Assembly (NCBI GenBank): GCA_028870615.1
Contig: JAGWPH010000262.1
Span: 1 to 6,314, forward strand
Length of the DNA: 6,314 bases
Source of the DNA: Betaproteobacteria bacterium
Lineage (GTDB): Bacteria; Pseudomonadota; Gammaproteobacteria; Burkholderiales; Ferrovaceae
Reading direction: 5' to 3'
Below are positions 1-6,314 of this stretch, in pieces (positions within the stretch are counted from its first letter, which is position 1; the number at the start of each line of letters is the position of its first letter). The notes beneath the pieces are model-generated. The model was not told where the DNA came from. It made no database searches and saw nothing but the letters and a program-made list of their open reading frames with translations. A program made the position numbers and the translations under genes.

Positions 1-2064
1 CACCTGTTCCTGGTACACGATGACCCCATAAGTGGGGCGCAACACGGGCTCGAGGGATTGGTGAAAGAACTCTGCTCTGGCGCGGCCTTGTTTGCGATTG
101 ATGAAGTCATCCACCATCCCCGACTGGAGGGGTCCGGGGCGGTTCAGGGCCATGAGTGCGATAATGTCTTCGAAGCTGTCAGGTTTAAGGCGTTTCTCGA
201 GATCCTTGGCAGTACGCGATTCCTGCTGGAATACCGCGGTAGTGTTGCCTGAGCCAAAAATGGCATAGGTGGCCGGATCATTCAGCGGAATATCGGTAAT
301 CCTGAAGGTGGCCGCCAGCGGATCATCAGGAATGGCCCGGATATGGCGCTCGGCCCAATCCAGAATGGTCAGTGTGCGCAGACCCAGAAAGTCGAATTTG
401 ACCAGGCCGACTTTTTCCACATCGTCCTTGTCAAATTGGCTGACCACCGCATCGGAGCCCTCCTGGCAGTACAGGGGCGTAAAATCCGTCAGCTTTCCGG
501 GAGCGATCAGCACGCCTCCCGCATGCATCCCCACGTTCCGCGTGATGCCTTCAAGCTTTTCTGCCAGCACCAGCAATTGGGACACTTCCTCTTCTGCCGC
601 AGCGCGCTGGTTGATCTGGGGTTCTTGCTCACGTGCCTTGGCCAATGTCATGCCAATCTCAAACGGGATGAGCTTGGCCAGTTGATCAACAAAGTTATAG
701 GGCAGGTCCAGCACGCGACCCACGTCACGGATCACTGCTTTAGCTGCCATGGTGCCAAAGGTGACGATTTGAGAAACAGCGTCGGTCCCATATTTTTGGC
801 GTACATACTCAATGACGCGATCCCGGCCATCCTGACAGAAATCGACGTCAAAATCGGGCATCGACACCCGTTCCGGGTTGAGAAAACGTTCAAACAGCAG
901 ATCGTAGCGAAGCGGATCAAGATCGGTAATTCCCAGGCAATAAGCCACCAGTGAACCCGCCCCGGAACCCCGGCCAGGGCCTACCGGTACATCATTGTGT
1001 TTGGCCCAGTTGATGAAGTCAGCCACAATCAAAAAGTATCCAGGAAACCCCATCTGGATAATGGTATTGCATTCAAACTCCAGACGCGCTTGATAGGTGG
1101 GTCGCTCCTGTTCGCGCAACACCGGGTCGGGATACAGCCGTTCCAGCTTTGCAGTGAGCCCCTCGCCAGCCAAACGCACCATATAGTCGTCCAAGGTCTC
1201 ACCCGGGGGTGTTGGGAAATCAGGCAGGCGTGGTTTTCCCAAACTGAGTTCCAGGTTGCAACGCTTGGCAATTTCCAGCGCGTTTTGCAATGCTTCAGGC
1301 ACATCAGAAAACAGGGCCCGCATTGCTTCCTGCGATTTAAAATACTGCTCTCGGGTAAAGTTCTTGGGACGTCGCGCATCAGCCAGCAGATAGCCCCCAC
1401 CAATACAGACCCTGGCTTCGTGGGCCTTGAAATCATCCGGCTGGCTAAACTGTATGGGGTGCGTTGCGACCATTGGAATGTCGAGCTCGGCACCCAGGTG
1501 AATGGTCAACTCCACCAGGTGTTCCTGCCCGGAAGCTCCGGTACGTTGCAGTTCCAGGTAGTAGGCGTCACCAAATACCGTTACCCAGCGCCTGGCCCGT
1601 TCTTCCGCCTCCTTGAGATTCTGTGCAGCCAGCGCCTGCCCCACGTCCCCCTGTTCCGCGCCCGAAAGAACGATCAAGCCATCAGCTTCCTGCTCCAGCC
1701 ACCGGCGCTGGACGTACGCCACGCCACGTTGCTGACCCGAGCGCCAGGCTTTCGTCAGCAATCGGCACAGCGCCAGATAACCGCAATGATTGCGTGCCAG
1801 CAATAACACTCGAAATGCGGGCTGTCTTTCCCCTTCCGGCGCAATCCAGACGTCGCAACCTGCGATGGGTTTGATCCCCTTGTTGCGCGCGGCAGTATAA
1901 AAACGGATCAGTCCGAACAGGTTGTTAAGATCTGTGATGGCAAGTGCCACCATGCCATCATTGGCAGCACACGCAATGGCATCCTCGATCCGAACGATAC
2001 CATCCGTGACCGAAAATTCGGTATGCAGGCGCAGATGAACGAAAGGGGTTGGGATATCGCTCAC
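1..2064 (-). CDS. dnaE: DNA polymerase III alpha subunit, N-terminal 688 codons (partial, runs off left edge)
   Basis: This is the catalytic alpha subunit of the replicative DNA polymerase III, acting at the replication fork in the cytoplasm. The reading frame is open from GTG at 2064 to the window edge, about 59% of the usual ~1160 residues. It begins VSDIPTPFVHLRLHTEFS, matching the family N-terminus. The PHP domain (about residues 5-280) has TDLNNLFG where catalytically active PHP domains have TDH, so its proofreading function is probably lost, as in E. coli. The polymerase core shows GPGRGSGAGSLVAY and then PDFDVDF, with metal-binding Asp404 and Asp406. The third catalytic Asp558 is in KFDFLGLRTL. 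All three sit +3 from E. coli D401, D403 and D555, which supports the start. No upstream ATG is in frame and no clear Shine-Dalgarno precedes the GTG. It lies 63 bases after tadA on the same strand, possibly in the same transcript. No frameshift is apparent. Confidence 0.97.
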   Translation of the reverse strand, partial: MSDIPTPFVHLRLHTEFSVTDGIVRIEDAIACAANDGMVALAITDLNNLFGLIRFYTAARNKGIKPIAGCDVWIAPEGERQPAFRVLLLARNHCGYLALCRLLTKAWRSGQQRGVAYVQRRWLEQEADGLIVLSGAEQGDVGQALAAQNLKEAEERARRWVTVFGDAYYLELQRTGASGQEHLVELTIHLGAELDIPMVATHPIQFSQPDDFKAHEARVCIGGGYLLADARRPKNFTREQYFKSQEAMRALFSDVPEALQNALEIAKRCNLELSLGKPRLPDFPTPPGETLDDYMVRLAGEGLTAKLERLYPDPVLREQERPTYQARLEFECNTIIQMGFPGYFLIVADFINWAKHNDVPVGPGRGSGAGSLVAYCLGITDLDPLRYDLLFERFLNPERVSMPDFDVDFCQDGRDRVIEYVRQKYGTDAVSQIVTFGTMAAKAVIRDVGRVLDLPYNFVDQLAKLIPFEIGMTLAKAREQEPQINQRAAAEEEVSQLLVLAEKLEGITRNVGMHAGGVLIAPGKLTDFTPLYCQEGSDAVVSQFDKDDVEKVGLVKFDFLGLRTLTILDWAERHIRAIPDDPLAATFRITDIPLNDPATYAIFGSGNTTAVFQQESRTAKDLEKRLKPDSFEDIIALMALNRPGPLQSGMVDDFINRKQGRARAEFFHQSLEPVLRPTYGVIVYQEQV

Positions 2065-2127
2065 GGGAGCGTGATGGCAGCGGCAGAAGTCATGCCTGCA
2101 TTTTACCTGAACTGGAAATGAGATCGC

Positions 2128-3521
<1,394 letters not shown>

Positions 3522-3532
3522 GGGGCCGTCCA

Positions 3533-3545
3533 TGAAAAAAGTTCA
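3533..3545. promoter_or_regulatory. MetR-binding box in the metR-metE divergent region
   Basis: TGAAAAAAGTTCA is a perfect match to the MetR consensus TGAA-N5-TTCA, with A at the central position. Its centre (3539) is 65 bases upstream of the predicted metE transcription start (about 3604), the usual place for a LysR-type recognition site. It also lies just downstream of the predicted metR start (about 3552), where binding could block metR transcription. The outermost base of the box overlaps the alternative metR start codon at 3533. Confidence 0.8.
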
Positions 3546-3558
3546 TTATCAGCATTAA

Positions 3559-3567
3559 ATTATATCA
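3559..3567 (-). promoter_or_regulatory. metR promoter, extended -10 element
   Basis: Read on the minus strand this is TGATATAAT: a perfect TATAAT preceded by TGn, i.e. an extended -10. No good -35 is present at 16-18 bases, which is tolerable for an extended -10 promoter. Transcription would begin near 3552, giving a leader of about 31 bases to the ATG at 3521. Prediction from sequence only. Confidence 0.6.
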
Positions 3568-3568
3568 T

Positions 3569-3597
3569 TTGAATAATAGTCTTTGCTCCGTGATCAT
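3569..3597 (+). promoter_or_regulatory. metE promoter, weak sigma-70 type, probably MetR-dependent
   Basis: A -35-like TTGAAT (3569-3574) is separated by 17 bases from a -10-like GATCAT (3592-3597). Each matches consensus at four of six positions, fitting a promoter that needs an activator. The predicted start near 3604 gives a leader of about 27 bases to the metE GTG. The -35 lies beside and partly inside a degenerate MetR half-site. Confidence 0.5.
3570..3582. promoter_or_regulatory. possible degenerate second MetR site
   Basis: TGAATAATAGTCT has an intact TGAA half and only two of four matches in the other half. Its centre is 37 bases from the perfect box and overlaps the metE -35. LysR-type regulators often contact a poorer activation site here. 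This is a guess from position more than from sequence. Confidence 0.3.
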
Positions 3598-3618
3598 GAC
3601 AAGTACCTGATCAATCAT

Positions 3619-3623
3619 GGAGG
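3619..3623 (+). promoter_or_regulatory. metE ribosome binding site
   Basis: GGAGG lies seven bases before the GTG at 3631. This strong Shine-Dalgarno decides the metE start, against in-frame upstream alternatives such as TTG at 3583, which would fall before the predicted transcription start. Confidence 0.85.
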
Positions 3624-3630
3624 CCGCAGC

Positions 3631-5940
3631 GTGATTCATACCCATATCCTTGGATTTCCCAGAATCGGTCACCAGCGGGAATTAAAATTCGCGCTCGAGC
3701 GTTATTGGCGGGGTGGGAGCAGCCAAAACGCCCTGGAAGACATCGGACGGGAGTTGCGTGCGCGCCATTGGGCGCTGCAACGCGATGCCGGATTGGCCTG
3801 GGTGAACGTTGGTGATTTTGCCTATTACGACCATGTGGCCAACCATATCCAGATGCTGGGATGCGAACCTGCCCGTTTCGGCTTTTTAACGGAGGAGCCG
3901 GAGCTTCATCGTTATTTCACGCTGGCGCGAGGTGTTGCCGCCGAAACGGGCATCCCGGTCCCCGGACAGCCCGCCTTGGAGATGACCAAATGGTTTGATA
4001 CCAACTATCACTATCTGGTCCCGGAATTCGCTCCTGAAACGACATTCCGCCTCGCCTCACAACGCCTGTTTACGGAATTGTCCGAAGCCCGGGCGCTGGG
4101 ACACCGCACCAAAGTGGTTCTGTTAGGCCCGCTGAGTTTTCTTTGGCTGGGCAAGGAAAAAACCGCTGGCTTTCAGCGCCTGTCCCTGCTGCCCCAACTG
4201 ATCCCGGTGTATGAGGAAATTCTGCGGCGCCTCAAAGCCGAGGGAGCAGACTGGATCCAGATGGACGAGCCGATTTTGGGACTGGATCTGCCTGCTGCCT
4301 GGCAATCCGCCTTCGAGCCGGCTTATGCCGTTTTCGCCAGCACCGGGGTTTCCTTGATGTTGGCCACTTATTTCTCACCCCTGAAAGAAAATCTGGCACT
4401 GACCTGCCGCCTGCCGGTCTCTGCGCTGCATGTGGATGGCATCCGGGCCGGCGATGAGCTGGCGCAGGTGGCAGAGGCCTTGCCCGACCACAGAGTGCTT
4501 TCGGCAGGCATCATTGATGGTCGCAATATCTGGCGCACGGATCTCGATCAGGCCTTGGCCCGGCTGAAGCCACTCCTGCAACGGCGCCATGGAACATTAT
4601 GGCTTGCCCCTTCCTGCTCCTTGCTGCACGTGCCGATCAGCCTGGCGCAGGAAACAACGCTGGATTCGGAGCTACGCTCCTGGTTGGCCTTTGCCCAGGA
4701 AAAACTGGCTGAGCTTAACGCGCTGGCGCAGGCACTGCGCGCCGGAGAAGAAAGTGTCGTGGCACAATTGGATACGAGCCGCCGGGCGCTCGCCAGCCGG
4801 CAATCGAGCCCCAGGGTCCATAACTCGGCTGTTGCGGCACGCCTGTCGGCCCTGCCGGAAAATGCCGACCATCGCCACAGCGCGTTTGGAGTGCGCCAAC
4901 CCCTGCAACGCCAACGCTTCAAGCTTCCTCTTTTTCCCACCACGACTATCGGATCCTTTCCTCAGACCGGCGCCATCCGTGCCACCCGTGCCGCACACAG
5001 GCGCGGCGCACTGGATGACACCCAATATCGCCTGGCCATGGCGTCAGAAATTGCGCTGACGGTGCGCCACCAGGAAGCCCTGGGGCTCGATGTACTGGTG
5101 CATGGTGAAGCCGAGCGCAACGACATGGTGGAATACTTCGGCGAACAACTGGAAGGCTTCGCCTTCTCAGCCCAGGGTTGGGTCCAGTCTTACGGCTCAC
5201 GTTGCGTCAAGCCACCGATTATTTTTGGCGACGTCTTCCGCCGCACGCCCATAACCGTGGAATGGACCCGGTATGCCCAGAGCCTCACGCAAAAACCCAT
5301 GAAGGGCATGCTCACCGGGCCCATCACCCTTCTGCAATGGTCCTTTGTGCGCACCGACCAGCCCCGCTCGCATACCGCACTGCAAATTGCCCTCGCCGTC
5401 CGCGACGAGGTACATGATCTGGAACAAGCCGGCATCGGAATCATCCAGATCGATGAACCGGCACTACGCGAAGGGCTTCCCTTGCATCGTGATCAGTGGC
5501 ACGACTATCTCCAGTGGGCCTGTCGTGCATTTCGCATTGCCTCCAGCGGCGTTGCCGACACAACCCAGATTCATACCCATATGTGCTATTCGGAATTCAA
5601 CGACATTCTGCCCGACATTGCCGCACTGGATGCCGATGTCATCACGATCGAGACCAGCCGGTCCGACATGACTCTGCTACACGGGTTTGGCCACTTTCAT
5701 TACCCCAACGAAATTGGGCCCGGAGTTTACGACATCCACTCCCCGCGCGTGCCTTCGACCGAAGAAATGGTGCGTCTGTTGGAAAAGGCCGCTGCCGTGA
5801 TTCCCGCAAACCATCTGTGGGTCAATCCGGATTGCGGTCTCAAAACGCGAGGCTGGCCGGAAACCCTGGAAGCGCTCTCGCGCATGGTCGCTGCAGCCTT
5901 ACAAATGAGGGAAAAAACCACAATATCTGGTGTAAATTAA
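3631..5940 (+). CDS. metE: cobalamin-independent methionine synthase MetE
   Basis: MetE (5-methyltetrahydropteroyltriglutamate-homocysteine methyltransferase) makes methionine by direct methyl transfer from a polyglutamylated methyl-folate to homocysteine, without B12, in the cytoplasm. The 769-residue protein (E. coli 753) starts [13 protein letters not shown], matching E. coli NHTLGFPRVG. It has the two-barrel layout: an N-terminal barrel with ELRARHW and [12 protein letters not shown], and a C-terminal catalytic barrel beginning near [10 protein letters not shown] (437-446), with [17 protein letters not shown] and [15 protein letters not shown]. The catalytic zinc ligands His650 and Cys652 (THMCY), Glu674 (TIETSR) and Cys735 ([10 protein letters not shown]) are all present, +9 from E. 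coli H641, C643, E665 and C726. The GTG start is set by GGAGG at 3619-3623. It is divergent from metR and probably MetR-activated. There is a short C-terminal tail beyond the family core, no truncation, and no clear terminator after the stop. Confidence 0.98.
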   Translation: MIHTHILGFPRIGHQRELKFALERYWRGGSSQNALEDIGRELRARHWALQRDAGLAWVNVGDFAYYDHVANHIQMLGCEPARFGFLTEEPELHRYFTLARGVAAETGIPVPGQPALEMTKWFDTNYHYLVPEFAPETTFRLASQRLFTELSEARALGHRTKVVLLGPLSFLWLGKEKTAGFQRLSLLPQLIPVYEEILRRLKAEGADWIQMDEPILGLDLPAAWQSAFEPAYAVFASTGVSLMLATYFSPLKENLALTCRLPVSALHVDGIRAGDELAQVAEALPDHRVLSAGIIDGRNIWRTDLDQALARLKPLLQRRHGTLWLAPSCSLLHVPISLAQETTLDSELRSWLAFAQEKLAELNALAQALRAGEESVVAQLDTSRRALASRQSSPRVHNSAVAARLSALPENADHRHSAFGVRQPLQRQRFKLPLFPTTTIGSFPQTGAIRATRAAHRRGALDDTQYRLAMASEIALTVRHQEALGLDVLVHGEAERNDMVEYFGEQLEGFAFSAQGWVQSYGSRCVKPPIIFGDVFRRTPITVEWTRYAQSLTQKPMKGMLTGPITLLQWSFVRTDQPRSHTALQIALAVRDEVHDLEQAGIGIIQIDEPALREGLPLHRDQWHDYLQWACRAFRIASSGVADTTQIHTHMCYSEFNDILPDIAALDADVITIETSRSDMTLLHGFGHFHYPNEIGPGVYDIHSPRVPSTEEMVRLLEKAAAVIPANHLWVNPDCGLKTRGWPETLEALSRMVAAALQMREKTTISGVN

Positions 5941-5972
5941 AAGTGGGTTTACTATAGGTAGCATAAAATTCA

Positions 5973-6002
5973 TTGACAGCCGAATGGGGCGACTGCTACA
6001 TT
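5973..6002 (+). promoter_or_regulatory. promoter-like sequence ahead of the cobalamin riboswitch
   Basis: A perfect -35 TTGACA (5973-5978) is followed after 18 bases by TACATT (5997-6002), preceded by TG in the extended -10 position (TGCTACATT). Predicted initiation falls near 6008-6010, almost at the aptamer edge. The outermost 5' bases of stem P1/P2 (GGC at 6005-6007) might then not be transcribed. Either the outer stem is dispensable or transcription also enters from metE. Confidence 0.5.
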
Positions 6003-6004
6003 GC

Positions 6005-6198
6005 GGCCAGATGGTTCCCCCGTTGGGGATTAAAAGGGAATCCGGAAAATCCGGAGCTGCCCCCGCAACTGTGATCGGCGAGTCTTCTGCCCCCACATGC
6101 CACTGGACGATTCCGGGAAGGCCGGCAGGAGATCGTGACCCGAAAGCCAGGAGACCTGCCTTCGCTTGATCTTTGTCTGAATGGAGCGGGGTGTCTCC
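6005..6198 (+). promoter_or_regulatory. cobalamin (B12) riboswitch, aptamer plus P13 hairpin
   Basis: This RNA element binds cobalamin and normally lowers expression of the gene downstream. Conserved segments appear in order. They are a CCCC-CGTT-GGGG hairpin (6017-6028), AAAAGGGAA (6032-6040), a TCCGG/CCGGA hairpin (6041-6055), and the B12 box GAGCTGCCCCCGCAACTGTGA (6054 on, given in part here by its core CCGCAACTG). GGCGAG, CCACTG and GGGAAGGC follow, and then the 3' signature AGCCAGGAGACCTGCC ending at 6160. Closing pairs GGT (6013-6015) with ACC (6154-6156) can form. A P13 hairpin follows at 6183-6198, and its loop is complementary to L5, typical of class I elements. It is on the same strand as metE but downstream of it, so its target is the next gene to the right. 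Confidence 0.96.
6183..6198 (+). other. riboswitch expression-platform hairpin P13 with kissing loop L13
   Basis: GGAG (6183-6186) pairs with CTCC (6195-6198), closing an eight-base loop CGGGGTGT. The loop bases CGGGG (6187-6191) are perfectly complementary to CCCCG (6061-6065) in L5 of the aptamer, the known L5-L13 kissing contact. The stem holds a Shine-Dalgarno-like GGAG, and the loop holds a GTG at 6191. Ligand-stabilised pairing could therefore hide a translation start. No U-run follows, so a transcription terminator is not apparent. Confidence 0.75.
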
Positions 6199-6314
6199 GG
6201 GGACGATGACGACAGCTGCGGGTCAGGTCCTTGCCTTTCTTCCTGCCCAACAATTCCGAGTCCATCGGGTCACGCTGCCGATCCATCTTCCGGTTCTCCC
6301 CATACCGCAACCTC
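6191..6314 (+). CDS. possible start of an unrecognised riboswitch-controlled gene (partial, runs off right edge)
   Basis: I do not recognise this product. A frame is open from GTG at 6191, or ATG at 6206 in the same frame, to the window edge, giving at most 41 codons. From the ATG it reads MTTAAGQVLAFLPAQQF and then a proline-rich segment. GGAG at 6183-6186 lies four bases before the GTG. GGGGA at 6199-6203 lies two bases before the ATG. Both spacings are tight. The frame at 6181 (ATG) is also open to the edge, and its product is no more convincing. Position after a B12 riboswitch would predict B12 uptake, cobalt transport, corrinoid biosynthesis or a B12-replaceable enzyme, but nothing in the residues selects one. 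The true gene could start beyond the window. Confidence 0.25.
   Translation, partial: MSPGTMTTAAGQVLAFLPAQQFRVHRVTLPIHLPVLPIPQP

Noticed and set aside
343..954. A 203-codon plus-strand open frame
   Set aside because: It is antisense to the dnaE catalytic region, with no recognisable motifs.
997..1806. A 269-codon plus-strand open frame
   Set aside because: It is antisense to dnaE, whose frame encodes a continuous recognisable polymerase with catalytic residues. The plus-strand product resembles no known family.
3591..3613. Two copies of TGATCA 17 bases apart in the metE leader region
   Set aside because: The repeated palindromic hexamer matches no operator I can name. One copy overlaps the -10, and chance is likely.
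3617..3634. A five-codon mini-ORF (ATG at 3617, TGA overlapping the metE GTG)
   Set aside because: It could suggest coupling or a leader peptide, but it has no ribosome site of its own and contains the metE Shine-Dalgarno, so it is probably chance.
5917..5940. A weak ACCA/TGGT hairpin at the end of metE
   Set aside because: The stem is only four base pairs, lies inside the coding sequence and has no U-run, so it does not support a terminator.
6264..6282. An ATCGG/CCGAT inverted repeat
   Set aside because: Five pairs with a nine-base loop and no U-run. It is not convincing as a terminator or operator.
5996..6310. A 104-codon minus-strand open frame downstream of metE
   Set aside because: It lies across the riboswitch on the opposite strand. 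The conserved RNA motifs explain the sequence, and the product is Arg/Pro-rich with no family features.

Overview
This window comes from the chromosome of a moderately GC-rich Gram-negative bacterium, most likely a betaproteobacterium. That placement is inferred from how the N-terminus of the DnaE alpha subunit reads, from the MetR/MetE pair, and from the proteobacterial style of the cobalamin riboswitch; no phylogenetic search could be run. I see no mobile element, CRISPR array, tRNA or rRNA.

Layout. The left half is a minus-strand block read right to left: metR (2598-3521), tadA (2128-2598) and the first 688 codons of dnaE (1-2064, running off the left edge). The metR stop and tadA start overlap as TAATG, so the two are probably transcribed and translated together. 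dnaE follows after a 63-base gap. From a compact divergent control region (about 3522-3630), metE is read rightward (3631-5940). Behind metE lies a non-coding stretch with a promoter-like sequence, a complete cobalamin riboswitch (about 6005-6160) and its P13 hairpin (6183-6198). A possible but unrecognised reading frame then runs off the right edge.

How it works together. MetR is the LysR-type activator of methionine genes and uses homocysteine as its signal. MetE is the cobalamin-independent methionine synthase. The space between them holds a perfect MetR box (TGAA-N5-TTCA) at 3533-3545, placed as expected for activating metE and repressing metR. The riboswitch beyond metE is oriented to control the next gene to the right, not metE. 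The locus therefore joins B12-independent methionine synthesis to a B12-sensing element whose target lies outside the window. tadA (tRNA-Arg wobble inosine) and dnaE (replicative polymerase) are housekeeping genes with no evident functional tie to methionine.

Nothing here looks like a wholly new system. The points most worth a second look are the riboswitch, whose L5-L13 kissing loop can be read directly from sequence and whose P13 hairpin may hide a start site; the tightly overlapped metR/metE promoters; and the coupling of tadA to metR.
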